A stretch of 64,000 nucleotides of DNA from Lentzea xinjiangensis (GCF_900110955.1 NZ_FOFR01000021.1:1-64000); one strand, 5' to 3'. Positions 52,270-61,547 are shown, numbered from the stretch's first letter. Notes: generated from the letters alone by a model not told the origin. Numbers and translations: made by a program.

Positions 52270-54177
52270 TCAACGCTTGGCGACGCCGCCGGTGAAGACC
52301 CGGCTCTCGACCTGGCCGCCGGTGCCGTACAGGGCGATCAGCTCGCCGTTCGGGGTTCGCCAGTGGATGGTGAACGAGCCGTCGGGCAGCAACGAGGCAG
52401 TCGGGTCCACGAGGGTCTCGTACGGCCCCTTCTCGATCTTCCAGGTGCGGTAGCCGGACTCGCCCGGCGCCACCTGGCCCGTCTGGTAGACGAAGTCGTC
52501 GGTACCGCGGACCGCGAGCTCGACGATGTCGCGCCCGGTCAGCACGGCCGCCGGCGCACCGGCCGCGACGAAGTCACCGACGGGCGACCACGCGGCCGGG
52601 AACGACGTCCCCGTCTCACGCTTGGTGTAGATCTTGCCGTCCGCGCGTCGCACGTAGACCTGCAGCTCACCGTCGCGCAGGTGCGACACCACCGCGGGCT
52701 TGCCGACAGCGCCGTCACCCACCGTGCGCCATGCGCCGAGCTCGTTCGTGATCTTGGCGGCCTTGACCGCGCCGTCCGCGAACCGCGCGACGATCTCGAA
52801 GTCCGCGCCCCGGCGCACCACGGTGAAGTCGTGCTTGGGGATGCCGGTGCCACCGACCTTCACCCACGGCATGAACCCGTCGTTGGCCCTCGCACCGGTC
52901 CGCCTCCACAGCGCGCCGTTCACGTCGATCGAGAACATCGACGAGACGTTGTTCGCGCCCGCCACGATCACGGGGTCGCCGGCCATCCAGCCTCCGTGGC
53001 GCAGCGCCTTGCTCGGCCACAGGCCTCCGGCTTCCGCCTGCAGGTGGCCGCGGACCTCGGCGTCCTCCGAGGAGTTCGCGACCGCCTCGATCCTGCCGTC
53101 CTGCCTGACCGCGACCGCCGGCGAGCCGGTGAAGCGCTGGTGGTCGGGCATCGTGGTGAAGTCCAGGATCTCCCGGTCGCCGTCGTTGCGCTGCTTGGCC
53201 ACCGTCAGGCCGCCGTTGGGGTTGACGTAGAAGAACGACATCCTCTTGTTGACCTCGACCGCGACACTCGGCTGGTTGAGCCGCTGGGGGACGACCGGCC
53301 GCGTCGGCTCCGGGGTGCCGAGGAGCTCGCAGGTGTTGGTGATCGCGGACCACCTCATGCCGGTGGGGATGCCGGTGTCGACGAGCACGCGCGGCTTGAG
53401 GCTGCCCGTCTCCTTGTCGAAGCGGTACCACCACAGGAAGCCGTCGAGACCGTCGCGCGGCTCCACGCCGTAGAAGATGTCGCCGCCGGCCGAGAAGTAC
53501 TGCCGGTTCGAGTTGGCGCCGTTGCCGCCGTTGACGTACCGCTTGCGCTCGATCCAGCGCTGCGAGTCGGAGTCGTACTCGTAGCGGTAGAGCTGCCCGT
53601 CGGCCTGCGGGTCCCGCACGAAGAAGACGCCGTCGCCCGCCGCGAAGATCGAGTCGTACCGCTCGGGCGCCCCGGTCTCGAGGATCCGCTTCTCCCAGGC
53701 GCCGTTCTCGTAGCGCTCCCAGGTGATGTCGCCGTTGGCGTTGATCTTGTAGAAGTCACCGCGCTTGTCGACGGTGACCTTGTTCTGGCTGAGGTTGGGG
53801 TCCCAGCCCTCGGCGATCTTCTCCGACCAGCCCTCGTTGTTGGGCGGGAACCGGTCCCACGTGGTGCCGTTCCAGTGGAAGCGGTGCAGGTTGCCCGTGC
53901 TGAGCACCTGGTAGACGTTGCCGCCGGTGCCCGTGAACCAGAGCATGTTCCAGCCGCCGCCGATCGCATCGGCGCCGGGGCGCATGCGGCTGCCGTTCTC
54001 CGGTTCGTCGTGCTGGTACTTGCGGAACTGGCCGTCGGCCAGGGAGGCGAACATCGTCACCGACGAGTCGCACCTCAAGGTTTCCGCTGCTCGGGCGGTG
54101 GTGGCGCCGATCGGGACGATCGTGCTCGCGGCCACCGCGGTGAGAGCGGCCAGCGCTCTTCGGCTGTACGTGCGCAT
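52270..54177 (-). CDS. Secreted tachylectin/PLL-type double beta-propeller protein
   Basis: A 635-residue secreted protein. Signal peptide about 1-31 (MRTYSRRALAALTAVAAS, ending TARAAE). Residues about 40-310 are a tachylectin-2-like propeller (GGWNMLWFTGTGGNVYQVLS, LHRFHWNGTTWDRF, GDGVFFVRDP). Residues about 320-620 are a PLL-like propeller with repeats around LQVYVRRADGKIY and IVELAVRGTDDFVYQ. No enzyme motif; likely binds carbohydrate on cell surfaces. Upstream of the RHS toxin on the same strand, so it may help target the toxin, or be an independent lectin. ATG 54177 has a GGGGGAG ribosome-binding site; an upstream in-frame ATG would disrupt the signal peptide. Confidence 0.85.
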   Translation of the reverse strand: MRTYSRRALAALTAVAASTIVPIGATTARAAETLRCDSSVTMFASLADGQFRKYQHDEPENGSRMRPGADAIGGGWNMLWFTGTGGNVYQVLSTGNLHRFHWNGTTWDRFPPNNEGWSEKIAEGWDPNLSQNKVTVDKRGDFYKINANGDITWERYENGAWEKRILETGAPERYDSIFAAGDGVFFVRDPQADGQLYRYEYDSDSQRWIERKRYVNGGNGANSNRQYFSAGGDIFYGVEPRDGLDGFLWWYRFDKETGSLKPRVLVDTGIPTGMRWSAITNTCELLGTPEPTRPVVPQRLNQPSVAVEVNKRMSFFYVNPNGGLTVAKQRNDGDREILDFTTMPDHQRFTGSPAVAVRQDGRIEAVANSSEDAEVRGHLQAEAGGLWPSKALRHGGWMAGDPVIVAGANNVSSMFSIDVNGALWRRTGARANDGFMPWVKVGGTGIPKHDFTVVRRGADFEIVARFADGAVKAAKITNELGAWRTVGDGAVGKPAVVSHLRDGELQVYVRRADGKIYTKRETGTSFPAAWSPVGDFVAAGAPAAVLTGRDIVELAVRGTDDFVYQTGQVAPGESGYRTWKIEKGPYETLVDPTASLLPDGSFTIHWRTPNGELIALYGTGGQVESRVFTGGVAKR

Positions 54178-54381
54178 GCGGAAGTACTCCCCCCAGGTCC
54201 ATAAACTCATGTTGATGGGCAGCGTTTGCTCATCAACAGATACGGGTAGAGCATCCCCATCGGACGCGAGGTTGGCAAGTCTCGTTTTCCCGGAGGGCTC
54301 ACGCGGGGCTGTGCCCCGTGTCACAGGTGATGACCGGGTGGTTCGTCAGCCCTTGGCCACCTCGTGCGACGTCGTGAGCCT

Positions 54382-54702
54382 CTACGAGGACGCCGGAGTC
54401 CCGCGGGACGGATGTCCACTCAGGACGGAGGTGGTCATCGCGCGGGCGCCGCCGAGGTACGCGGCGGGGTCGCAGAGCCGGTCGATCCGCTCGGCGCCGA
54501 GGCTCGCCACGACCACCGGGTGCGTCCGGAGCTCGGTGACCAGGTCGCCGCAGCACAGCAACGCCACGTCGGCTCCGATCTTGCCGACCGATCCGCCGAT
54601 CGCGGCGAGCAGGCAGACGATCTCGACCAGGCCGTCGCGGGCGACGTGCCAGGTGATCTCCGGGTCGCGCAGGCCGAGCTCCGCTGCCAGTTCCGCGCGC
54701 AC
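54382..54702 (-). pseudogene. Remnant of a fumarase/aspartase-superfamily lyase
   Basis: A 106-residue frame. Its first half (LGLRDPEITWHVARDGLVEI and then VCLLAAIGGSVGKIGADVAL) is an internal block of PcaB/adenylosuccinate-lyase-like enzymes; its second half (HPVVVASLGAERIDRLCDPAAYLGGA) is their extreme C-terminus. The segment between and the whole N-terminal two thirds are missing, including the GSxxMPxKxN loop. An internal deletion plus 5' truncation made it non-functional. It lies between the propeller gene and a PfpI gene. Confidence 0.65.
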
Positions 54703-54750
54703 GCGCAGGCGACCAGCAGGCCCTTCCCGACCCGTTCACGGCTCGTGTCC

Positions 54751-55446
54751 TCACTTGGCGAGGGCGGCGACGATCGCGTCGGCCATGGGGGCGCTCGACG
54801 CGGGGTTCTGGCCGGTGAAGAGGTTGCCGTCGCGGACGGTGCAGGCCTGGTACGCAGGCCCGCCCGAGTGCAGCGCGCCCTTCTCCCGCAGGGTGCGGCC
54901 CAGCAGCCACGGAGCGTTCTCGGCGGTGCCGAACAGCTCCTCCTCCTCGTCGGTGAACGCCGCCATCCTGCGGCCCGCGAAGATCCACCGGCCCTCCGCG
55001 TCGACCGCGGACAGCAGCCCGGCGGGTCCGTGGCAGATCGCGCCGATGATCTTGCCCGCCGCGTCCGCCTCGACGAGGAGCCTGCCGAGGTCGGCGTCCC
55101 GGTAAAGGTCCACGACGGGACCATGACCACCGGGGAGCACGATGGCGACGTAGTCGTCCACGTCCACCCGGGAGAGTTCGAGCAACGGGCCGAACTCCCG
55201 CAGGGCGCGCTCGGCGTGCTCGGCGTACCGGGCGCACTCCGGCCCCGCGACCTCCGGGTTGGCGCTGTGCGCGTCGAGCGGCTGGAGGACACCGCCGGGC
55301 GAGGCGAAGTCGACGGTGTAGCCGGCCTCGGTGAACTTCTCGTGCGGTGCGGCGACCTCCTCCGCCCAGTAGCCCGTCGGGTAGGCCGAGCCGTCGGTGC
55401 GCTCCCAGACGTCGGCGGTGGACATGACGATCAGGATCTTGCTCAT
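54751..55446 (-). CDS. DJ-1/PfpI-family protein (Hsp31-like)
   Basis: A 231-residue class I amidotransferase-fold protein: VDDYVAIVLPGGHGPVVDL, nucleophile Cys in GAICHGPAGLLSAV, and IFAGRRMAAFTDEEE as in Hsp31 glyoxalase/chaperones. Likely a glyoxalase III, deglycase or chaperone in carbonyl stress. GATCAG-like and AGGAAC signals precede ATG 55446. 42 bp after the SDR gene on the same strand, so the two probably form an operon controlled by the divergent XRE gene. Confidence 0.9.
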   Translation of the reverse strand: MSKILIVMSTADVWERTDGSAYPTGYWAEEVAAPHEKFTEAGYTVDFASPGGVLQPLDAHSANPEVAGPECARYAEHAERALREFGPLLELSRVDVDDYVAIVLPGGHGPVVDLYRDADLGRLLVEADAAGKIIGAICHGPAGLLSAVDAEGRWIFAGRRMAAFTDEEEELFGTAENAPWLLGRTLREKGALHSGGPAYQACTVRDGNLFTGQNPASSAPMADAIVAALAK

Positions 55447-55488
55447 CTGCTGGTTCCTCTTCCGCGTCGATCGGGCAGGAGACGGGGA

Positions 55489-56346
55489 TCAGGCGGGGAA
55501 GTCGCTCGCGGCGGCGGTCTGCGCGGCGGCGTCGAGGTTCGCTTGCAGGGCCTGGACCTTGGCGGTGGCGTAGGCGTGGGAGTCCGAGCCGAGGACCTGG
55601 CGCAGCGGGCCCCCTCCCGCCACGACCCGGTCGATCATCAGCCGGGCGCCCCTGACCGGGTCGCCGAGCTGGCTGCCCTGCAGCTTCAGGTGGTTCTCGG
55701 TCATCTCGCGGATGGCCGGGTAGGCGTCGGTGGTGCCGTCGGGCAGCGCGAGCGAGTCGGTGGTGAGGAAGTCCGTGCGGAAGTAGCCGGGCTCGACGAT
55801 CGTGACCTCCACGCCGAAGCCGGCGACCTCGGCGGCCAGCGCCTCGCTCAGGCCCTCCAGCGCGAACTTGCCCGCGCAGTACAGCGCCCAGCCGGGAACG
55901 GAGGTCAGGCCGAGGACGGAGGAGACGTTGACGACGTGGCCGCTCCTCTGCTCGCGCAGCAGGGGCAGGGTGGCACGCAGCACGTTCCACACGCCCACGA
56001 CCTGCACGTCGAGCATGTCGCGGACGTCGCGGCCGGAGGTCTCCTCCACCGCCGCGAGGAAGCCGTACCCGGCGTTGTTGACGACGACGTCCAGTCCGCC
56101 GAACCGCTCGGTCGTCTGCCGGACGGCTTGCGCGACAGCGGTTTCGTCGCGCAGGTCGACGGCGAGCGGCAGCAGGCGGGTGGTGTCGGCGGCGTCTTCC
56201 AGTGCCGCGAGGAGGCGCTGCGTCGAGCGCGTCGTCGCGGCGACGTTGTCCCCCCGCCCGAGGAGCTGCTTGACGAGCTCGAGGCCGAGGCCGCGGGAGG
56301 TGCCGGTGACGAACCAGGTCGCGGGACGATCAGTGGGGAAGCTCAT
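55489..56346 (-). CDS. Short-chain dehydrogenase/reductase
   Basis: A 285-residue classical SDR: cofactor motif TGTSRGLGLELVKQLL, NNAG in VVVNNAGYGFL, Ser in VNVSSVLGL and the active-site YCAGK. The C-terminal half matches the PKS-unrelated ketoreductase group with EPGYFRTDF. The substrate is unknown. It starts at ATG 56346, about 180 bp from the divergent XRE regulator at 56528. Confidence 0.92.
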   Translation of the reverse strand: MSFPTDRPATWFVTGTSRGLGLELVKQLLGRGDNVAATTRSTQRLLAALEDAADTTRLLPLAVDLRDETAVAQAVRQTTERFGGLDVVVNNAGYGFLAAVEETSGRDVRDMLDVQVVGVWNVLRATLPLLREQRSGHVVNVSSVLGLTSVPGWALYCAGKFALEGLSEALAAEVAGFGVEVTIVEPGYFRTDFLTTDSLALPDGTTDAYPAIREMTENHLKLQGSQLGDPVRGARLMIDRVVAGGGPLRQVLGSDSHAYATAKVQALQANLDAAAQTAAASDFPA

Positions 56347-56527
56347 GGTTGTCCTTCGTGCGGGGTGTGGGTGAGGAACGCGGTCCGGGCTTGGTCTCCG
56401 GCTCCCGCTGCACTCAAGACTGGCGCACGGAGAGGTCCTCCAAGGGCGCATCTCAGGCCCTGTGCGACCTCGGACTCGCGAACCCAGGACTCAGAGGTCC
56501 ACTCGGGAATCCGGTCGCTGGGCGACA

Positions 56528-57439
56528 ATGAACGCCATGTCAGGTGTCAATCGCGAGCTCGCCGACTTCCTGCGCCGAGCACGCGGCCAGGTCGACCCGT
56601 CCCGGGCCGGGCTGCCCTCCGACGGCAGGGTCCGCCGGGTGAAGGGCCTGCGGCGCGAGGAGGTCGCCCTGCTCGCCGGTGTGTCCACGGACTACTACGC
56701 CCGGCTGGAGCAGGGCAGGCGCATCACCCCGTCGCCGGCCGTCGTCGAGGCCATCGGGCGCGCCCTCGAGCTCGACGAGGCGGGACGCACGCACCTGCGG
56801 GACCTCATCGGGCTGCCCGCCGGTCCCGCACCGCGCCGGTCGCGTGCTGTGCAGCGGGTGCGCCCCGGTCTCCACCAGCTCATCGACGCGCTCGACGGGG
56901 AACCGGCGCTGGTGCTCGGGCGCCGCACCGACGTGCTCGCCGCGAACCGGATGGCGAAGGCCTTGTTCGCGGACTTCGACGAGATGCCGCCGAAGGAGCG
57001 CAACTACGCGCGGTGGATCTTCCTCGACGAGGACGCGCGGTCGTTGTTCGCCGACTGGCGGGACCAGGCCCGCGCCGCCGTCGAGAGCCTGCGGTTCGAG
57101 GTCGGCAGGGACCCCGGCGACGCCGCCACGACCGCTCTGGTGAGCGAGCTCCGCGAACGCAGCCGGGACTTCGACCAGTGGTGGGTGCAGCACCGCGTCC
57201 ACCAGCGCACCTACGGTTCCAAGCGGCTGCGCCACCCGCTCGTCGGCGATCTCACCGTCGAGTACGAGTCGCTGGTGCTGCCGGGCGATCCGGACACGGT
57301 GCTGTACGTCTACACCACGGCGCCCGGTTCGCCGTCGAGGCAGGCCATGGACATCCTCGCGAGCTGGACGGTGGCGGGTCCCGGCGCGCGCCCCGGCCGG
57401 CCGAGCCGGTCCGGTCTCGACACCGAACCGGACGCGTGA
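56528..57439 (+). CDS. XRE-family regulator with MmyB-like ligand domain
   Basis: A 303-residue regulator: HTH about 10-75 (LRREEVALLAGVSTDYYARLEQG) and an MmyB-like ligand-binding domain about 105-280 (LVLGRRTDVLAANRMAKALF, NYARWIFLDEDARSLFADW). This family, common in actinomycetes, usually represses a divergent oxidoreductase. The SDR gene is divergent, fitting that role. ATG 56528 is chosen; ATG 56537 is possible. Paralogue of the regulator at 58028-58915. Confidence 0.93.
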   Translation: MNAMSGVNRELADFLRRARGQVDPSRAGLPSDGRVRRVKGLRREEVALLAGVSTDYYARLEQGRRITPSPAVVEAIGRALELDEAGRTHLRDLIGLPAGPAPRRSRAVQRVRPGLHQLIDALDGEPALVLGRRTDVLAANRMAKALFADFDEMPPKERNYARWIFLDEDARSLFADWRDQARAAVESLRFEVGRDPGDAATTALVSELRERSRDFDQWWVQHRVHQRTYGSKRLRHPLVGDLTVEYESLVLPGDPDTVLYVYTTAPGSPSRQAMDILASWTVAGPGARPGRPSRSGLDTEPDA

Positions 57440-57463
57440 CGGACCGGCTCGGCCAGGGTGCGG

Positions 57464-57928
57464 TCACCCTCGCGCGCCGTCGAAGCGGCCGTCGAGCTCA
57501 CCCGCGGGCAGGACCGCGGTCGAGTTGTGCTCGCGGACGATCCGCCACCCATCCGGCGTCCGGCGCCAGACCAGCGAGCTCGTGGTGCGGATGTCGGTGG
57601 TGCTGCCGGGCGTGGCGATCCGCGCCACGAACCTCAGGGTGGACGCGGCCAGGTCGTCGCCGGCGATGACGTGCGGACCGTCGTCGACGGCGTGGTGCGC
57701 GGAGAGCATGCCGCGGAAGGCCGGTTCCCAGATCGAGCCGTAGCCGGCCGCGGTCGTCGCCACCCGCTGCTCGGGGTCGAAGTCGTCGTACAGGCGGACG
57801 TCCGGCGAATCGAAGTCGTAGAACTCGCCGAAGGTGCGCCGGAAGTCGAAGGGCGCGTCCCCCTCGCGACGGTCCCAGCCGAACACCCAGCGCCGGTGCA
57901 GGTCCGCGATCATCTGCTCGTTGCTCAT
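57464..57928 (-). CDS. SnoaL/NTF2-like protein
   Basis: A 154-residue alpha+beta cone-fold protein: FDFRRTFGEFYDFDSPDVRLYDDFDP, STLRFVARIAT, and TSSLVWRRTPDGWRIVREHNST, the C-terminal strand of SnoaL-3/DUF4440 proteins. These act as isomerases, hydrolases or binding proteins, and the substrate cannot be read. ATG 57928 is used; GTG at 57934 would add two residues. Convergent with the XRE gene, with only 24 bp between their stops. Confidence 0.85.
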   Translation of the reverse strand: MSNEQMIADLHRRWVFGWDRREGDAPFDFRRTFGEFYDFDSPDVRLYDDFDPEQRVATTAAGYGSIWEPAFRGMLSAHHAVDDGPHVIAGDDLAASTLRFVARIATPGSTTDIRTTSSLVWRRTPDGWRIVREHNSTAVLPAGELDGRFDGARG

Positions 57929-58027
57929 GACCACAACGCTAGGGCCGTGGGCGAGGAGTAGGCAGGGTCCCGCACACCCACCCTCAGGCTGTTGTACCGC
58001 AATGCTTTCCTACACACCGCGCCGGTG

Positions 58028-58915
58028 TCACCTGTCCGACGGCTGGCGGGCACTGTCCGGAATGGACCTCTTGCCCGGCGTCGAATCCGCGGGGTACTCG
58101 GCCGCGAGGGCACCGAGCAGGACGAGCGCCTGCCGGGTGCCCTCGTCCTCGGCCCGGTAGACGATGAGCTGCTGGTCCGCGATCCCGTTCACGGTCAGCG
58201 AGTCGTAGCTGAGGTTGAGCTCGCCGACCTCGTGGTGCCGGAACTGCTTGACCTCGCGCCGCTTGGCCCGCACGTCGTGCCGTGCCCACAGCGTGCGGAA
58301 CTCGGCGCTGCGCACCGACAGCCCACCCACGAGCTCGTTCATGCGGGAGTCGTCCGGCCGGAGGCCGCTGGCTGACCGGAGCGCGGCGAGAGCGGACCGG
58401 GCGACCCGGTCCCAGTTGTCGTACAGCTCCCTGGCGGCGGGGTGGAGGAAGATGAAGCGGACGAGGTTGTCCTCGTTCGCCTCGACCATGCGGGCGTGCA
58501 ACGCGCGCCCCAGCCGGTTGGCGGCGAGGACGTCCATCCGGTGACCGAGGACCAGCACGGGGGCGTGGTCCCAGCCCTCCATCAGCTGCAGCAGGCTCGG
58601 ATCGGCCCGGTCACCGCCACCGCGCCGGGTGCCGGCCGGCGCCGCCTTGGCCAGCCGGTGCAGGTGTGCCGTCTCCTCGGCGTCGAGGCCCAGCGTCCGC
58701 GCCAGGGCGTCCAGGACCTGGTCGGAGGGGTGCCGTTCGCGCCCCTGCTCCAGCCGGGTGTAGTAGTCCGTGCTGACGCCGGCCAGCAAGGCCACCTCCT
58801 CCCGGCGCAGGCCCGGTGTCCGGCGGCGGGAAGCGAGGACGACGCCCGCCTGTTCCGGGTCCGTCCGTTCGCGTCGAGCTCGCAAGAAGGCGCCCAGTGC
58901 ATTGCGCGTTTCCAT
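58028..58915 (-). CDS. XRE-family regulator with MmyB-like ligand domain
   Basis: A 295-residue paralogue of the regulator at 56528: HTH about 10-80 (LRREEVALLAGVSTDYYTRLEQG), MmyB-like domain about 110-270 (VLVLGHRMDVLAANRLGRAL, NLVRFIFLHPAARELYDNWD). It follows the frameshifted SDR on the same strand by 72 bp, so its original target was probably that SDR. Clean, full-length and likely functional. Confidence 0.93.
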   Translation of the reverse strand: METRNALGAFLRARRERTDPEQAGVVLASRRRTPGLRREEVALLAGVSTDYYTRLEQGRERHPSDQVLDALARTLGLDAEETAHLHRLAKAAPAGTRRGGGDRADPSLLQLMEGWDHAPVLVLGHRMDVLAANRLGRALHARMVEANEDNLVRFIFLHPAARELYDNWDRVARSALAALRSASGLRPDDSRMNELVGGLSVRSAEFRTLWARHDVRAKRREVKQFRHHEVGELNLSYDSLTVNGIADQQLIVYRAEDEGTRQALVLLGALAAEYPADSTPGKRSIPDSARQPSDR

Positions 58916-58987
58916 GTCGCCGACGCTAGTGCGCGCGTGGCCGGGTTACCTGGCCGTGTCGCACCCACCCTCGACGGCCGGCCCGTC

Positions 58988-59755
58988 TCAGCCGAGCCGG
59001 GTGGGGATCACGGTCAGCGCGGCGACGTTCACCCTGGCGGGGAGCGCCACGGAGTAGGTGATGGCGTCCGCCGTGATCGTCTCCAGCGAGGACCGCATCG
59101 AGTCAAGGTGGTTCCTGGTGGCGTCGTGCGCCATGTCGGCGCTGAGCTCGATCACGGCGAAGCCCGGGGCGACCGACCGGACCCGCACGCCGCGTGGCCC
59201 GAGCGACGCGCAGGTTGCGGGTCAGCTGGGTGACCGCCGCCTTGGTCGCGCCGTAGACGGGGTAGTCGGCGAAGACGACCTCGGCCGCGATCGAACCGAC
59301 GTTCACCAGGTCCGCCGGCCGCCCGGCGTCGGCGGCAGCGAACAGGTCCTCGACGAACGTCCGCCCGGTCGCGAGCAGCGCCCGCAGGTTCACGTCGATC
59401 ATCCGGTCCCACTCGCCGGGGTCCGCTGCGGCGAACGGGGCTCCGAGCATCACCCCGGCGTTGGCGACGACGAGGTCGGGGCGGCCCGGCACGTCGCGGA
59501 TCGCCACCGCGGCCGGGGAGGTCACGTCGACCGCGAGGGGAGGACCTCGGCGGAGCTGTCCTGCCGCAGCTCGTCGGCGAGCTGCTCGATCCGCTCGGCC
59601 CGGCGGCCGAGCAGGGCCACGGCGGCACCGGCGGCGAACCCGCGGGCGGTCGCGGCCCCGATGCCGGCGCTGGCCCCGGTGATCACGGCCACCCTCCCGT
59701 GCAGCGGACCGGCGGTGGCGGGGGTCTCGCGGGGAAGAGCTGGAGCGTTGGTCAT
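58988..59755 (-). pseudogene. Frameshifted short-chain dehydrogenase
   Basis: Three consecutive frames together spell an SDR. MTNAPALP to EQLADELRQDSSAEVLP carries TGASAGIG. After a one-base loss near 59532 the next frame reads VDVTSPAAVAIRDVP with NAG (VVANAGVML), VNVGSIAAE and YGATK. After another shift near 59210 a third frame reads RVRSVAPGFAVIELSADMAH to the end. Two frameshifts destroy the protein unless they are sequencing errors. Full length would be about 250 residues. The start is ATG 59755. Confidence 0.8.
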
Positions 59756-59810
59756 GAGGTCAACCTTGGCGACCTGGGTGGTGAGCGGCCAGGCAGACGT
59801 TCTCCGGGGC

Positions 59811-60217
59811 GTGCCACGCCCTGGCTCCCGCCTGCCGCCGGTGGTTCCTCGCCACCAGCCGACGCGGTGGTCCCGCACCACCGCCGACGCGGTGGGCCCG
59901 CGCCACCAGGCAGGACGCAATGCCCGGCGACAACCTGGCAGGTCAGGCTGCCGGAGCCAGCACCACCGCCGAGTTGGAGCCACCCATCCCGAGCGACTAC
60001 TCGACCGTCAGCCCATCGGCGACCGGATGTGCCACGCCCTGGCTCCCGCCGACGCGGTGGCCCGCCCCACCGCCCACGCGGTGCACCCGCCCCACCAGCC
60101 AGGACGCACGCGCCCGGCGACAACCTGGCAGGTCAGGTCGGCGGAGCCAGCACCACCGCCGAGTTGTGCCCACCCATCCCGAGTGACGACTTGACCGTCA
60201 GCCCGTCGGCGACCGGG
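59811..60217. repeat. Imperfect tandem duplication of the ketosynthase gene end
   Basis: Unit 1 at 59811-60028 and unit 2 at 60029-60217 share GTGCCACGCCCTGGCTCCCGCC at their left ends, the CCAGGACGC block, CCCGGCGACAACCTGGCAGG and the sequence for the last about 25 codons of the ketosynthase (GLTV, SSLGMGG, NSAVVLAP). Unit 2 contains the real gene end; unit 1 is a non-coding copy with several substitutions. Confidence 0.75.
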
Positions 60218-61293
60218 GTGAGGCCGTCCAGCAGGGCCGGATGTCCCGGCGCGACCACCGGCGGCGCCGGGATCACCCCGCGGTCGTAGCCCATCGCGGT
60301 GACCGCGGTCTCGATCGCCGACGCCGCGCCCTGGCAGTGGCCGGTCAGCGGCTTGACCGAGTAGAGCGCGGTGTCCGGGCCGAACAGCCGCTCGAGGACG
60401 GCCGCCTCGGCGGCGTCGCACTGCGCGGTGCCGGGCCCGTGCGCGTTGAGGTAGCGCACGTCGGCCGGGCTCACCGCGGCGTTGTCCAGGGCGTCGGAGA
60501 AGCACGCGAAGACCTGCTCGAGGCGCGGGTCGATCGATGTCACGTGGTAGGCGTCGTGCGACATCGCGCCGCCGAGCGTGACGGCGTACGGGCGCGACGC
60601 ACGCCGTGAGAGGACGAACGCCACCGACGCCTCCCCCATCACGAAACCCCTGCTGCCCTGCTGGAACGGGCGGCACACGTCGAGCGGCTCCGCGTCCGCG
60701 ATCGCCACGCCGAGCCGGACGAAGTGGGCGACGTTCTCCGGGGTGAGGGACAGATCCGTCGCGACGAACACGACGTCGTCGACGATTCCCGCGTCCAGCC
60801 ACGCCTTGGCGGTGATCATGCCCGCGTTGCCCGACGCGCACATCGCCGAGACGTTCATCGCGGGGCCGTGGAAACCGTATTCCTGCATGAACGTCGACAT
60901 CGGCGTCGAGGGCATCAGGCCCAGGTAGTCGCGCACCGGCAGCTCGCCGCCGCGGGTGACGTAGAAGTCGCGCCACAGGTCCACCTCGCCCAGCACCACC
61001 GCGTGCAGGAGCCCGACCCGGCGGCCCGGCTGCCAGCCGCGCCCGCCCGCGTCCTCGATGGCCTCCCTGGCCGCGGCCCGCATGGCCCGCGCGAACCTGG
61101 TCGGCCCGTCCAGCGGATCACCACCGGCGCCGACGCGCGCCGCCCAGACGGTGTCGCCGGGGAATCCGCCCAGCTCGGGGACGACGGACGCGGCGGGCTT
61201 CCCGCTCGCCAGACCCTCCCACAGGAACTCTCGGCCCCAGCCGTACGCGCTGACCACGCCGATCCCGCAGATCCCCACATCCCGAGCGACCAT
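60133..61293 (-). CDS. Stand-alone beta-ketoacyl synthase
   Basis: A 386-residue thiolase-fold condensing enzyme. Catalytic Cys in SAMCASGNAG, His in NAHGPGTAQCD, and Lys/His in SVKPLTGHCQGAAS are all present, and the GMGGHNSAVVL end is normal. It is about 30 residues shorter than FabF. No acyl carrier, acyltransferase or reductase is adjacent. It could serve an unlinked fatty acid, polyene or pigment pathway. A GTG- or ATG-start ambiguity is possible; ATG 61293 is used. Its 3' end is duplicated beyond the stop. Confidence 0.85.
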   Translation of the reverse strand: MVARDVGICGIGVVSAYGWGREFLWEGLASGKPAASVVPELGGFPGDTVWAARVGAGGDPLDGPTRFARAMRAAAREAIEDAGGRGWQPGRRVGLLHAVVLGEVDLWRDFYVTRGGELPVRDYLGLMPSTPMSTFMQEYGFHGPAMNVSAMCASGNAGMITAKAWLDAGIVDDVVFVATDLSLTPENVAHFVRLGVAIADAEPLDVCRPFQQGSRGFVMGEASVAFVLSRRASRPYAVTLGGAMSHDAYHVTSIDPRLEQVFACFSDALDNAAVSPADVRYLNAHGPGTAQCDAAEAAVLERLFGPDTALYSVKPLTGHCQGAASAIETAVTAMGYDRGVIPAPPVVAPGHPALLDGLTPVADGLTVKSSLGMGGHNSAVVLAPPT

Positions 61294-61377
61294 CTCCGCT
61301 CCCCCACACCGAGGGCCGACACCTCTCCCACCAGGGTAACCGGCCCGGCCACCTCGCGGGACACCGATTCATTCGTC

Positions 61378-61383
61378 TACAAT
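61378..61383 (+). promoter_or_regulatory. Candidate -10 box upstream of GGDEF/EAL gene
   Basis: TACAAT is a good -10 hexamer in an AT-richer gap between the ketosynthase and GGDEF/EAL genes; the -35 region is weak. On the other strand TTGACC (61403-61408) with CATTGT 18 bases on could serve the ketosynthase gene. Both by eye. Confidence 0.3.
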
Positions 61384-61547
61384 GGACACTGAAGCCGACC
61401 CTGGTCAAGCGGGCCGGTCCGGTTACCGATATAACGGCACACCATGTTCACGCCAGACGAATTCGGCTCTGGCCGGCTGTGCGGTACGACTTCACGATGG
61501 CCACGCCACCGCGAACACGAGGGACCGCTGGATCTGGGGGTCACGAC

